A stretch of 64,000 nucleotides of DNA from Streptomyces sp. NBC_00306 (lineage in GTDB: Bacteria; Actinomycetota; Actinomycetes; Streptomycetales; Streptomycetaceae): assembly GCF_036169555.1 (NCBI RefSeq), contig NZ_CP108032.1, positions 5,828,001 to 5,892,000 on the forward strand. Reading direction: 5' to 3'. Each line of letters opens with the position of its first letter. Position 1 is the first letter of the stretch. Both the position numbers and the translations under genes were made by a program. Under the pieces are notes generated by a model that worked only from the letters and a program-made list of their open reading frames with translations, had not been told where the DNA came from and searched no databases. Positions 42,993-52,111 of the stretch are shown here, one piece after another.

Positions 42993-44099
42993 ATGCCCAA
43001 GCCCGGAGAACTCACTTTCGTCGCGCCCCGCGGAGCCAAGAAGCCCCCGCGGCACCTCGCCGACCTCACGCCCGCCGAGCGCAAGGACGCCGTCGCCGCG
43101 ATCGGCGAGAAGCCCTTCCGCGCCAAGCAGCTCTCGCAGCACTACTTCGCGCGGTTCGCCCATGAACCCGCCCAGTGGACCGACATCCCGGCCGCCGCGC
43201 GCGAGAAGCTCGCCTCCGAGCTGCTGCCCGACCTGATGTCCGTCGTGCGGCACATTTCCTGCGACGACGACACCACCCGTAAGACCCTGTGGCGTCTGCA
43301 CGACGGGACGCTCGTCGAGTCCGTGCTGATGCGCTACCCGGACCGCGTCACCATGTGCATCTCGTCGCAGGCCGGCTGCGGGATGAACTGTCCCTTCTGC
43401 GCCACCGGGCAGGCCGGGCTCGACCGCAATCTGTCGACCGCCGAGATCGTCCACCAGATCGTCGACGGCATGCGTGCCCTGCGCGACGGCGAGGTGCCCG
43501 GGGGTCCCGCGCGGCTGTCGAACATCGTCTTCATGGGGATGGGCGAGCCGCTCGCGAACTACAAGCGCGTCGTCGGCGCCGTACGGCGGCTCACCGACCC
43601 CGAGCCGGACGGGCTCGGGCTGTCGCAGCGCGGGATCACCGTGTCGACCGTCGGTCTGGTGCCCGCGATGCTGCGCTTCGCCGACGAGGGCTTCAAGTGC
43701 CGTCTCGCCGTCTCCCTGCACGCCCCGGACGACGAACTGCGTGACACCCTCGTCCCGGTCAACACGCGCTGGAAGGTGCGTGAGGTGCTGGACGCCGCCT
43801 GGGAGTACGCCGAGAAGTCGGGCCGTCGCATCTCCATCGAGTACGCGCTGATCCGCGACATCAACGACCAGGCGTGGCGCGGTGATCTGCTGGGCCGGAT
43901 GCTCAAGGGCAAGCGGGTCCATGTGAACCTGATTCCGCTCAATCCGACGCCCGGGTCCAAGTGGACCGCCTCCCGTCCCGAGGACGAGAAGGCGTTCGTC
44001 GAGGCGATCGCCGCCCATGGTGTTCCGGTGACCGTCCGTGACACCCGTGGGCAGGAGATCGACGGAGCCTGTGGACAGCTCGCTGCCTCCGAGCGGTGA
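42993..44099 (+). CDS. rlmN: 23S rRNA/tRNA (adenine-C2) methyltransferase RlmN
   Basis: RlmN is a radical-SAM enzyme that methylates A2503 of 23S rRNA and A37 of some tRNAs. The 368-residue protein has the iron-sulphur motif CGMNCPFC (CxxxCxxC), the GMGEPLANY block, SVGLVP-like STVGLVPAMLRFAD, and the second catalytic Cys in DGACGQL. ATG 42993 begins MPKPGELTFVAPRGAKKPP, usual for Streptomyces. It lies between the SH3 cluster and the TPP-controlled operon. Confidence 0.96.
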   Translation: MPKPGELTFVAPRGAKKPPRHLADLTPAERKDAVAAIGEKPFRAKQLSQHYFARFAHEPAQWTDIPAAAREKLASELLPDLMSVVRHISCDDDTTRKTLWRLHDGTLVESVLMRYPDRVTMCISSQAGCGMNCPFCATGQAGLDRNLSTAEIVHQIVDGMRALRDGEVPGGPARLSNIVFMGMGEPLANYKRVVGAVRRLTDPEPDGLGLSQRGITVSTVGLVPAMLRFADEGFKCRLAVSLHAPDDELRDTLVPVNTRWKVREVLDAAWEYAEKSGRRISIEYALIRDINDQAWRGDLLGRMLKGKRVHVNLIPLNPTPGSKWTASRPEDEKAFVEAIAAHGVPVTVRDTRGQEIDGACGQLAASER

Positions 44100-44135
44100 C
44101 CTTGTAGGCTGGGCTCGAACATTTTCATATTCCGA

Positions 44136-44222
44136 CAGGGGAGCGCCACAGCGCTGAGAGTGCGGCACCGTCAGGCCGCAGACCCTCTGAACCTTGCCCA
44201 GGTCATTCTGGGTAGGAAGTTC
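44136..44222 (+). ncRNA. TPP riboswitch (THI element)
   Basis: The thiamine pyrophosphate aptamer core is complete: an opening GGGAGC, CTGAGAG at 44154-44160, GACCCTCTGAACCT at 44181-44194 and the closing GGGTAGGAAG. It represses downstream genes when TPP is bound. The next gene is a thiamine-binding lipoprotein, which fits. Confidence 0.93.
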
Positions 44223-44243
44223 GGTCGTTACTCAAGCTGTTGC

Positions 44244-44278
44244 GCCCTGCCCGGATCTCTTCGGAGACCGGGCAGGGC
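44244..44278 (+). terminator. Expression-platform hairpin with a cUUCGg tetraloop
   Basis: GCCCTGCCCGG (44244-44254) pairs perfectly with 44268-44278, and an inner 4-bp stem closes a TTCG loop flanked by C and G, one of the most stable RNA loops known. It lies between the aptamer and the thiB ribosome binding site, so it is the likely attenuator. Confidence 0.75.
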
Positions 44279-44313
44279 CGCGTCTCTTCCTGGTCACCCC
44301 CAGGAGGAATTCA

Positions 44314-45405
44314 GTGAGCACCACCAGGAAGATCACGGTCACCGCGGTGGCCGCGGCGATAGGCGTGAGTACCCTCGCGGCCTGCGGCGGAGAGTCCGAG
44401 GACTCCTCGTCCGGCGCCACGAAGTCCAAGACCGTGACCCTCGTCAGTCACGACTCCTTCGCCGCGTCCGACGCCGTGCTGAAGGAGTTCACCCGGCAGA
44501 CCGGCTACACGGTCAAGGTGCTCAAGAGCGGTGACGCGGGTGCCGCGCTCAACAAGGAGATCCTGACCAAGGGCTCCCCGCAGGGCGACGTCTTCTTCGG
44601 CGTCGACAACACCCTGCTCTCCCGTGCGCTCGACAACTCTCTCTTCACGCCGTACGAGGCCAAGGGCCTCGGCCAGGTGCGCGACGAGGTGCAGCTCGAC
44701 AAGGACAAGCACCGTGTCACGCCGGTCGACACCGGCGACATCTGCGTCAACTACGACAAGAAGTACTTCGCGGACAAGAAGCTGGCGCCGCCGCAGTCGT
44801 TCGACGACCTGATCAAGCCCGCGTACAAGAACCTGCTCGTGACCGAGAACGCGGCGACGTCCTCGCCCGGCCTCGGCTTCCTGCTCGGCAGCGTCGGGAA
44901 GTACGGGGACGCGGGCTGGCAGGACTACTGGAAGAAGCTCAAGGCCAACGGCGTGAAGGTCGTCGACGGCTGGGAGCAGGCGTACAACGAGGAGTTCTCC
45001 GGCTCGGCCGGCGGCAAGAAGGCCAAGGCGGACCGGCCCCTCGTCGTCTCGTACGCCTCCAGCCCGCCGGTCGAGGTGCTGTTCGCGAAGCCGCAGCCGA
45101 AGGAGGCGCCCACGGGTGTCGCCACGGGGACCTGCTTCCGTCAGATCGAGTTCGCCGGACTGCTCGACGGCGCGAAGAACGAGGAGGGCGGCAAGGCGCT
45201 GCTGGACTTCCTGGTCTCCCGGCAGTTCCAGGAGGACATGCCGCTGAACATGTTCGTCAACCCGGTGGTCGAGGGGGCGAAGCTGCCCGCACTGTTCACC
45301 ACGTTCGGCGCGGTCGTCGACAAGCCGGAGACCGTCGCCCCCGACAAGATCGCCGAGAACCGTGAGCAGTGGGTTCAGTCGTGGTCCTCACTCGTAGTGA
45401 AGTAA
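44314..45405 (+). CDS. thiB: Thiamine ABC transporter substrate-binding lipoprotein ThiB
   Basis: ThiB captures thiamine or its phosphates outside the membrane. The 363-residue protein has a lipobox (STLAACGG) for attachment, then a type II periplasmic binding fold with TVTLVSHDSFAASDAVLKEF and FFGVDNTLLSRALD, the ThiB pattern. The GTG at 44314 follows AGGAGGAATTCA. It is the first gene under the TPP riboswitch and overlaps the permease gene by 37 bases. Confidence 0.94.
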   Translation: MSTTRKITVTAVAAAIGVSTLAACGGESEDSSSGATKSKTVTLVSHDSFAASDAVLKEFTRQTGYTVKVLKSGDAGAALNKEILTKGSPQGDVFFGVDNTLLSRALDNSLFTPYEAKGLGQVRDEVQLDKDKHRVTPVDTGDICVNYDKKYFADKKLAPPQSFDDLIKPAYKNLLVTENAATSSPGLGFLLGSVGKYGDAGWQDYWKKLKANGVKVVDGWEQAYNEEFSGSAGGKKAKADRPLVVSYASSPPVEVLFAKPQPKEAPTGVATGTCFRQIEFAGLLDGAKNEEGGKALLDFLVSRQFQEDMPLNMFVNPVVEGAKLPALFTTFGAVVDKPETVAPDKIAENREQWVQSWSSLVVK

Positions 45406-47132
45406 CGAAGCCCGACCGCGGGGCAACGGACCGCGGGCCGAGGGCCCGCGGGACCGCGCTGCGCGGGAGCGCGACGCGGCTCGGCCTGATGGCCGTGCCC
45501 GTCGCGTTCTTCGCGCTCTTCTTCGCCTACCCCGTCGTCGCCATCGTCGGACGCGGCCTGGAGATCGAGGGTGTCTGGCAGTTCGGGCGGATCGGTGAGG
45601 TGCTCGGCCGCGCCGACATGCAGCGCGTGCTCTGGTTCACCACCTGGCAGGCGCTGGCGTCCACCGCGCTCACGCTGCTGATCGCGCTGCCCGGCGCGTA
45701 TGTCTTCGCGCGGTTCGACTTCCCCGGCAAGGGGGCGCTGCGAGCGGCGGTCACGGTGCCGTTCGTGCTGCCGACCGTCGTCGTCGGCACCGCGTTCCTC
45801 GCGCTGCTCGGTCGCGGCGGGCTCCTCGACGAACTGTGGGGCATCCGGCTGGACACCACCGTGTGGGCCATCCTCCTCGCGCACGTCTTCTTCAACTACG
45901 CCGTCGTCGTACGCACGGTGGGCGGGCTGTGGGCACAGCTCGACCCGCGGCAGGAGGAGGCCGCGCGGGTACTGGGCGCCGGACGCTTCGCCGCCTGGCG
46001 ACGCGTCACGCTGCCCGCGCTCGCGCCCGCCCTGGCGGCGGCGGCCCTGATGGTCTTCCTCTTCACCTTCACCTCCTTCGGTGTCGTCCAGATCCTCGGC
46101 GGACCGTCGTACTCCACCCTGGAGGTGGAGATCTACCGGCAGACCGCCCAGCTGCTGGACCTGTCGACGGCTGCCGTGCTGACCCTCGTCCAGTTCGCCG
46201 CGGTCGGCATCGTGCTCGCCGTGCATGCGTGGACGGTCCGGCGGCGGGAGGCCGCACTGCGGCTCGTGGACCCGGCACGGACCGCGCGCCGCCCGCGCGG
46301 CGCGGGCCAGTGGGCCCTGCTCGGCGGGGTGCTGGCCACCATCGTGCTGCTCCTGCTCGTCCCGCTCGGCGTCCTCGTCGAGCGCTCGCTCGACGGACCC
46401 GGAGGCTACGGCTTCGGCTACTACAGGGCCCTCGGCTCCCTCGACGCGTCCGGCGGCACCTTCCTCGTGCCGCCCGTCGAGGCCGTGTGGAACTCCCTGG
46501 AGTACGCGCTCGTCGCGACCGGCATCGCCGTGACCGTCGGCGGCCTCGCCGCGGCCGCGCTCACCCGACGGGCGGGCCGGCTGGTCCGCGGGTTCGACGC
46601 CCTGCTGATGCTGCCCCTCGGGGTCTCGGCCGTGACCGTGGGCTTCGGCTTCCTGATCACGCTCGACGAACCGCCGCTGGACCTGCGGGCGTCGTGGATC
46701 CTGGTGCCGCTCGCGCAGGCCCTGGTCGGTGTCCCCTTCGTCGTACGGATCATGCTGCCCGTCCTGCGGGCCGTGGACGGACGGCTGCGCGAGGCCGCCG
46801 CCGTGCTCGGCGCGTCCCCGCTGCGGGTGTGGCGCGAGGTCGATCTTCCGCTGGTGCGCCGGGCGTTGCTGATCGCCGCGGGCTTCGCCTTCGCCGTGTC
46901 CCTCGGCGAGTTCGGCGCGACCGTCTTCATCGCGCGGCCGGACAACCCGACGCTGCCGGTGGCCGTGGCCCGGCTTCTCGGCCGGCCGGGTGAGCTCAAC
47001 TACGGTCAGGCGATGGCCCTGAGCACGATTTTGATGGTGGTGTGCGCGTCCGCGCTGCTGCTGCTGGAGAGGATGCGCCCCCGGACGTCGTCCCGGGGTG
47101 CGCCCACCGACCGATCCGCCGGGGAGTTCTGA
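45369..47132 (+). CDS. thiP: Thiamine ABC transporter permease ThiP
   Basis: The 587-residue integral membrane protein is a tandem fusion of two permease domains (about six helices each). Each half keeps an EAA loop that contacts the ATPase: EEAARVLGAGRFAAWRRVTL and REAAAVLGASPLRVWREVDL. That fused arrangement is typical of ThiP. GTG 45369 is used; GTG 45381 is also possible. It overlaps thiB at its start and thiQ by one base at its end, so thiBPQ is one operon. Confidence 0.93.
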   Translation: MGSVVVLTRSEVTKPDRGATDRGPRARGTALRGSATRLGLMAVPVAFFALFFAYPVVAIVGRGLEIEGVWQFGRIGEVLGRADMQRVLWFTTWQALASTALTLLIALPGAYVFARFDFPGKGALRAAVTVPFVLPTVVVGTAFLALLGRGGLLDELWGIRLDTTVWAILLAHVFFNYAVVVRTVGGLWAQLDPRQEEAARVLGAGRFAAWRRVTLPALAPALAAAALMVFLFTFTSFGVVQILGGPSYSTLEVEIYRQTAQLLDLSTAAVLTLVQFAAVGIVLAVHAWTVRRREAALRLVDPARTARRPRGAGQWALLGGVLATIVLLLLVPLGVLVERSLDGPGGYGFGYYRALGSLDASGGTFLVPPVEAVWNSLEYALVATGIAVTVGGLAAAALTRRAGRLVRGFDALLMLPLGVSAVTVGFGFLITLDEPPLDLRASWILVPLAQALVGVPFVVRIMLPVLRAVDGRLREAAAVLGASPLRVWREVDLPLVRRALLIAAGFAFAVSLGEFGATVFIARPDNPTLPVAVARLLGRPGELNYGQAMALSTILMVVCASALLLLERMRPRTSSRGAPTDRSAGEF

Positions 47133-48154
47133 TGGCCTTGCTGCGACTCGAGGACGTGACCGTACGGTTCGGGACCCATACGGCGCTCGACGCCGTGGAC
47201 CTGGAGGTCACCGAGCACGAGATCGTGTGCGTACTGGGTCCCAGCGGCAGCGGCAAGTCCACACTGCTGCGGATCGTCGCCGGGTTGCAGAGCGCGGACT
47301 CGGGGCGGGTGCTGCTCTCCGGTGCGGACCAGGCGGGAGTTCCGGTGCACCGGCGCGGGGTCGGCCTGATGTTCCAGGACCACCAGCTCTTCCCGCAGCG
47401 TGACGTCGGCGGCAATGTCACCTTCGGGCTGCGGATGCACGGCGTCGCGCGAGCCGAACAGGAGCGCCGCGTCGCGGAGTTGCTGGAGATGGTCGGGCTG
47501 CCCGGTGCGCAGGGCCGCGAGATCGCCTCGCTCTCGGGCGGTGAGCAGCAGCGGGTCGCGCTCGCCCGTGCCCTCGCGCCCGAGCCGCGGCTGCTGATGC
47601 TCGACGAACCGCTCGGCCAGCTGGACCGCGGTCTGCGCGAGCGCCTGGTCGTCGAACTCCGCGGGCTGTTCGGCCGGTTGGGCACCACCGTTCTCGCGGT
47701 CACCCACGACCAGGGCGAGGCCTTCGCGCTCGCCGACCGGGTCGTGGTCATGCGGGAGGGCCGGATCGCGCAGGCGGGCACACCGCTGGACGTCTGGCAG
47801 CGGCCGGCCGACGCGTTCGTGGCCCGCTTCCTCGGCTTCGACAACGTGGTGGCGGCGACGGTCAGCGGCGCGGCCGCGGACACGCCGTGGGGCAAGATCC
47901 CGGTCCCCGACGGTTCGCGTCAGGGCGAGGGCCGGCTGCTGGTACGGCCCACGGGCGTACGCCTCACGGACGCCGGCGACGGAATGCGCTGCACGGTCGT
48001 GAGCCGTTCCTTCCGCGGGAACCACGTCGCCCTGCGGCTTCGGCCGGCCGACGGCCCGCCGCTGGAGGCCGAGTGCGCACCGGCCGACGCACCGCACGAG
48101 GGTGCCGACGTGGATGTGGTCTTCGCCGTCGAGGACGTCGTCGTGCTGGGCTGA
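47132..48154 (+). CDS. thiQ: Thiamine ABC transporter ATP-binding protein ThiQ
   Basis: The 340-residue ATPase has Walker A GPSGSGKST, the signature SLSGGEQQRVALARALAPEP, Walker B LLMLDEPLGQLDR and the His switch AVTHDQ. It is longer than E. coli ThiQ (~232) because of a C-terminal TOBE-like domain starting near residue 240. GGGGAG precedes ATG 47132. It energises ThiBP. Confidence 0.93.
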   Translation: MALLRLEDVTVRFGTHTALDAVDLEVTEHEIVCVLGPSGSGKSTLLRIVAGLQSADSGRVLLSGADQAGVPVHRRGVGLMFQDHQLFPQRDVGGNVTFGLRMHGVARAEQERRVAELLEMVGLPGAQGREIASLSGGEQQRVALARALAPEPRLLMLDEPLGQLDRGLRERLVVELRGLFGRLGTTVLAVTHDQGEAFALADRVVVMREGRIAQAGTPLDVWQRPADAFVARFLGFDNVVAATVSGAAADTPWGKIPVPDGSRQGEGRLLVRPTGVRLTDAGDGMRCTVVSRSFRGNHVALRLRPADGPPLEAECAPADAPHEGADVDVVFAVEDVVVLG

Positions 48155-48276
48155 CCCGCCGGGCGGCGGCGGCCGCAGCAGGACGGCGAGCCATGGCGGC
48201 AACGCGGCGTGATCGCCCCGGCGCTCCTCGGTGATCACCTGCCGGCGCTCGACCTCTCAGATGTGTCGTAAACGTC

Positions 48277-48282
48277 TAAAAT
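48277..48282 (+). promoter_or_regulatory. Candidate -10 element TAAAAT for the serine hydrolase gene
   Basis: TAAAAT lies in an AT-rich patch (48260-48298), rare in this DNA, 63 bases before the start at 48345. The sequence GACCTC at 48251 is a weak -35 at a long spacing. Confidence 0.35.
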
Positions 48283-48344
48283 GACCATGTAGCCTCCCGG
48301 GCGCGGGGTCTGGGACCGCCGAGCACGAGGGGTGTGACGCCGGT

Positions 48345-49700
48345 ATGAGGACCACCCGAGCCGATTCCGACGCCTCGGACCCCGCGCGCCCCCCGAGAGT
48401 CACTTCGGGGGCGTCGCGTACTGTCCGGCGCACTGCCCTGGTGGGCGCGTGCGCGGCCGTACTGGTCGCGGGTGGTGTCCTGCCCTCGGGGACGGGTTTC
48501 ACGGCGGCCGCCGACGCCTCGGCCGCATCCGCGGCAGCGAGCGCCCACGCCCCCACTCCCGCGGCGCTCAAGACCATCGATCCGGCCGCGCTCCAGTCCG
48601 CCGTGGAGAGCGCGGCGAAGAAGCTCATGATCCCCGGCTCCGTGGTCCTGCTCCGCACCCCGCAGGGAACGTTCAGCGCGACCACCGGCACCACCGAACT
48701 GGGCAAGGCCGACAAGCCCACGACGAGCGACCACTTCCGGATCGCCTCCAACACCAAGACCCTGACCTCGGCGCTGATCAACCTGCTTGCCCAGGACGGC
48801 AAACTCCGGATGACCGACCCGGTGTCCGACTATGTTGCGGGAGTGCCCAACGGCGGGAACATCACCATCGCCGAGCTGCTGAAGATGCGCAGCGGGCTCT
48901 ACAACTACACGAACGCTCCCGAACTCGCTGCGTCCCTGGACGCCGAACCCCAAAAGGCCCGCACGCCGCAGCAGATGCTCGACATCGCGTTCCGGCGCCC
49001 GCCCAACTTCGCACCGAACGCGTCCTACGAGTACAGCAACACCAACTACGCGCTGCTGGGCCTCGTCGCGGAGAAGGTGGGCGGCCGCCCGCTGGCCGAG
49101 CAGTTCCGGACCCGGCTGCTCGCACCGCTCGGGCTGGCGGGGACCTCGCTGCCCGGCACCAGCGACGTGAACCTCCCGGCCCCGTACTCGCACGGCTACA
49201 TGTACGGCGGTACGTCCTACGCGCTGGTCGACAAGCCCTACCCCGCCGACCTTCAGGCCGCAGCCAGGTCCGGGAAGCTCAAGCCGGTGGACTACACCCA
49301 CCAGAACCCCTCGTACGCCACGGCCGCCGGCGGCGCCATCTCCACCGCGGAGGACATGGCCACCTGGATCCGGTCCCTGGTGACGGGCAAGGTCCTCGAC
49401 CCCGCCGCCCAGAAGCAGTGGCTCAACAGCCTCCAGGCGGAGGACCCGGCCGCGTCCGACGGGCAGAAGTACGGGTACGGCATCACCTATCAGCGCTTCG
49501 GTCCACGCGCGGCGATGTACTACCACGGCGGCGAACTGCCCGGCTTCAACTCCTTCATCGGCCACGACCCGGAGAACGACGTCACGCTGGTCATCTGGGC
49601 GAACCTGACCCTGTCGCCCGACGGGAAGACCACGGCCAACTCCCTGCTCCCCTCGGTCCTCAACCAGGTCTACGCCGGCCTCTCCCTGCCCACCGTGTAG
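48345..49700 (+). CDS. Secreted serine hydrolase, class C beta-lactamase / D-Ala-D-Ala carboxypeptidase family
   Basis: The 451-residue protein has a twin-Arg-like basic N-terminus with a hydrophobic signal, then the beta-lactamase (S12) fold: SxxK in RIASNTKTLTSALINLL, YxN in YEYSNTNYALLG and the third motif HGG in YYHGGELPGFNSF. Such enzymes act as D,D-carboxypeptidases or esterases; substrate specificity is not clear. It is convergent with the DMT gene, 14 bases apart. No SH3-like module is present, unlike the 41333 gene. Confidence 0.9.
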   Translation: MRTTRADSDASDPARPPRVTSGASRTVRRTALVGACAAVLVAGGVLPSGTGFTAAADASAASAAASAHAPTPAALKTIDPAALQSAVESAAKKLMIPGSVVLLRTPQGTFSATTGTTELGKADKPTTSDHFRIASNTKTLTSALINLLAQDGKLRMTDPVSDYVAGVPNGGNITIAELLKMRSGLYNYTNAPELAASLDAEPQKARTPQQMLDIAFRRPPNFAPNASYEYSNTNYALLGLVAEKVGGRPLAEQFRTRLLAPLGLAGTSLPGTSDVNLPAPYSHGYMYGGTSYALVDKPYPADLQAAARSGKLKPVDYTHQNPSYATAAGGAISTAEDMATWIRSLVTGKVLDPAAQKQWLNSLQAEDPAASDGQKYGYGITYQRFGPRAAMYYHGGELPGFNSFIGHDPENDVTLVIWANLTLSPDGKTTANSLLPSVLNQVYAGLSLPTV

Positions 49701-49714
49701 CGGTCAGGGCTGCT

Positions 49715-50683
49715 TCACCGCACCGGCCCGCTGTGGGCCAGCCGGTCCGGTTCCACCGCTTGTTCCGGGTCCTCGGGCAGTTGCTCCGGTTCCTGCCCGG
49801 TCGCCCCGTGCGCCTCGGGAGCGCCGAACCAGGCCACCGCCACCGCACCGGCCACCGCCAGCAGGAAGCCCGTCATGGCCACCCAGGCGAAGCCGGGCCG
49901 CGAGGTGTCGCCCAGCCACAGGACGCCGATCATGCCGGGCAGCACGGTCTCACCGACCACCAGTGCCGCCGTCGCGCCGTTCACCGAGCCGATCTGCAGG
50001 GCGACCGTGTGCAGATACATGCCGCCGATGCCGGCGACGAGGATCGCGTAGAGCGCGGGGTCCGTGAGCAGTGCGCCCAGGTCGAAGGGGTCGATGCCGT
50101 TCAGGATGCGTACGCCGACCCCGAGCGCGCCGAAGCCGAGGCCCGACAGCAGACCCGCGAGGATCGCGGCGCGCGCTCCGAGGAGCCGTACGGCCACGGT
50201 GCCACCGACCATGAGCAGCACCGAGATCGCCAGCAGCCACCAGTGCGTGGCGATGGGGGTGTGACCGCTGCCTTCCGGGCCCGCCGCCGTGGCGAGCAGC
50301 ACCAGGGCCGAACAGACGACGGCGATCGACGTCCACTCGGCGCGGTTCAGCCGGATGCCGAGCAGCTTCACGCTGAGCACGGCCGTGATCACCAGGTTGG
50401 CGCTGATGACCGTCTGCGAGAGGAACAGCGGAAGCATCCGGGCGGCCAGGGCGCCGAGCCCGAAGCCCACGAAGTCCAGGATGGTGCCGACGATGAACTC
50501 CCAGGTCATCGCGGCTTTCGCGGTGGACGACAGATTCGGGCCGCCGTGCTGCGTGACACCGGCCGCGGCCGCCTCGCGCCGTGCGGACTTGCGGGAACCG
50601 ACGGCTTGCAGCACCGACCCCGTGCCGTAACAGATCGAGGCCGCGACAGCGGTCAGAAGGCCGATCAGCACCAAGGGCTCCAT
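49715..50683 (-). CDS. DMT/EamA-type multi-helix transporter
   Basis: The 322-residue protein has about ten hydrophobic segments, beginning with MEPLVLIGLLTAVAASICYG, arranged in two halves as in drug/metabolite transporters. The last ~40 residues are polar and acidic. The YGTGSVLQAVGSRKS motif after helix 1 is conserved in the actinobacterial branch. Its substrate is unknown. ATG 50683 begins the frame. It is the last minus-strand gene before the convergent serine hydrolase. Confidence 0.85.
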   Translation of the reverse strand: MEPLVLIGLLTAVAASICYGTGSVLQAVGSRKSARREAAAAGVTQHGGPNLSSTAKAAMTWEFIVGTILDFVGFGLGALAARMLPLFLSQTVISANLVITAVLSVKLLGIRLNRAEWTSIAVVCSALVLLATAAGPEGSGHTPIATHWWLLAISVLLMVGGTVAVRLLGARAAILAGLLSGLGFGALGVGVRILNGIDPFDLGALLTDPALYAILVAGIGGMYLHTVALQIGSVNGATAALVVGETVLPGMIGVLWLGDTSRPGFAWVAMTGFLLAVAGAVAVAWFGAPEAHGATGQEPEQLPEDPEQAVEPDRLAHSGPVR

Positions 50684-50782
50684 TCACGTGGGTCGGTCCA
50701 GCTCTCCGGCTGGACTGCCAGACGTGATTTCGGCGGATGGCGTTGCTTTTCGGTGCCTTGTGCTTCGAGACCTTCGAGGCGT

Positions 50783-50819
50783 TCGCGGACCCCCGGGAGC
50801 GCTGTCGCGGACCCCCGGG
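50783..50819. repeat. Direct repeat (15 bp, 22-bp period)
   Basis: TCGCGGACCCCCGGG occurs at 50783 and 50805, just downstream of the LOG gene's stop. It is another short duplication at a gene end. Confidence 0.65.
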
Positions 50820-50832
50820 GAGTGCTCGCGGC

Positions 50833-51969
50833 TTACGGGCGGCCGCCGCCGAGCCGTGCCAGTGCGGCCGGTGCCTCCTCCACGGATTCGACGAGCGCGA
50901 TACGGGACTCCATCGAGCGGCCCGCCGCGAGGGCCTGGAGCAGTGGCCAGGCCGGCAGTTTCTCCGTCCAGTGCGCCTTGTTCACGAGGACCATCGGCGT
51001 CGGTTCGCCGCGGGACTCGTAGTAGTTGGGCGTCGCGTTGTCGAATATCTCCTGGAGCGTGCCCGCGGCGCCCGGCAGGAAGATCACGCCCGCGTTGGAG
51101 CGGGCCAGGAGGCCGTCCTCACGGGTGGCGTTGGCGAAGTACTTGGCGATGTGTCCGGCGAAGGCGTTCGGCGGCTCATGACCGTAGAACCAGGTCGGGA
51201 TGCCGACGGAGTCCCCGCCGTCCGGCCAGCGGTCGCGGATGTCGAGGGCGGCGGCCGCCCAGTCCGAGACCGACGGCACGAACGAGGGTGTCTTGGCGAG
51301 GAGTTCGAGCGCCTCGGGCAACATCTCGTCCCGGTGCGGGGCGGCGTACGCACCGAGGTTGGCGGCCTCCATGGCGCCCGGACCGCCGCCGGTGGCGACC
51401 GTGAATCCGGAGCGGGTGAGCGTTCGGCCGAGGCGCGCGGCGCCCTCGTACGCGGCGGTGCCGCGGGCCATCGCGTGACCGCCCATCACCCCCACCACAC
51501 GGGCGCCCACGAGGTGTTCGTCCAGGGCGTCCGAGACCGCGTCGTCGTGTACCGCACGGAGCATCGACGCGAAGATGTCGCGGTCGGCCTTGGTCTCCCC
51601 GAACCAGGCGTACGCGCGGGCGTCGGGTGTGGCCTCGTAGCCGCCCCGGGCGAGCTCCGCGAAGAGTTCGTCCGCGGTGTAGAGCAGCCCGCGGTACGGG
51701 TCGAAGGGGAGATGGGGCACGGGCGGGAAGACGAGCGCGCCCTCGGCGCGGACCTTCACGGCCGCGTCGGGCTGCATCGGGCAGCCGAGGAACACGGCGC
51801 CGGTGCAGTCGAGAGAGAGGAGCGGGAACGTGCGGTCCGTCAGATCGACGGACTGGACGCGGTAGCCGGCGAGTGAGCCGTGGCCGACGACATCGTCGAA
51901 CTCCTCGATGGTCTCGATCTCGCGGTCGTTGCTGTGCCCGCTGCAGTCGGGCCCTGATCCGTGCGCCAT
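50833..51969 (-). CDS. LOG-family (lysine decarboxylase-like) nucleotide-binding protein
   Basis: The 378-residue protein contains a Rossmann-like LOG domain with VVGVMGGHAMARG, TVATGGGPGAMEAANLGAYA and the FLPGAAGTLQEIFDN motif, related to PGGxGTxxE. LOG enzymes release free cytokinins from nucleotides or act as phosphoribohydrolases; longer bacterial members like this one are uncharacterised. The first ~100 residues are an extra N-terminal part. ATG 51969 was chosen over a repeat-derived frame further up. Its own promoter would lie in the 52005-52072 repeat. Confidence 0.82.
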   Translation of the reverse strand: MAHGSGPDCSGHSNDREIETIEEFDDVVGHGSLAGYRVQSVDLTDRTFPLLSLDCTGAVFLGCPMQPDAAVKVRAEGALVFPPVPHLPFDPYRGLLYTADELFAELARGGYEATPDARAYAWFGETKADRDIFASMLRAVHDDAVSDALDEHLVGARVVGVMGGHAMARGTAAYEGAARLGRTLTRSGFTVATGGGPGAMEAANLGAYAAPHRDEMLPEALELLAKTPSFVPSVSDWAAAALDIRDRWPDGGDSVGIPTWFYGHEPPNAFAGHIAKYFANATREDGLLARSNAGVIFLPGAAGTLQEIFDNATPNYYESRGEPTPMVLVNKAHWTEKLPAWPLLQALAAGRSMESRIALVESVEEAPAALARLGGGRP

Positions 51970-52004
51970 GCGGCCACGATAGGGGGGTCGGGCCGGGACG
52001 GCGG

Positions 52005-52072
52005 CCCCACCCCCTGTCCGGTCCCACCCCCTGTCCGGTCCCACCCCCTGTCCGGCCCCACCCCCTGTCCGG
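52005..52072. repeat. Four-copy 17-bp tandem repeat
   Basis: CCCACCCCCTGTCCGG repeats at 52005, 52022, 52039 and 52056 with a 17-bp period; the first base of each unit varies (C or T). It fills most of the gap between the LOG start and the permease stop. Confidence 0.93.
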
Positions 52073-52111
52073 CGCCGGCGGCCGCCGGCGAACCCCGGCG
52101 GCCTGCTCGGC

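Noticed and set aside
32048..43000. Antibiotic biosynthesis cluster around the SARP
   Set aside because: No biosynthetic enzymes (PKS, NRPS, terpene or similar) are present; the following genes are wall-related secreted proteins.
52005..52072. CRISPR-like or iteron array of a replication origin
   Set aside because: The four units are adjacent with no spacers, and no replication gene is near.
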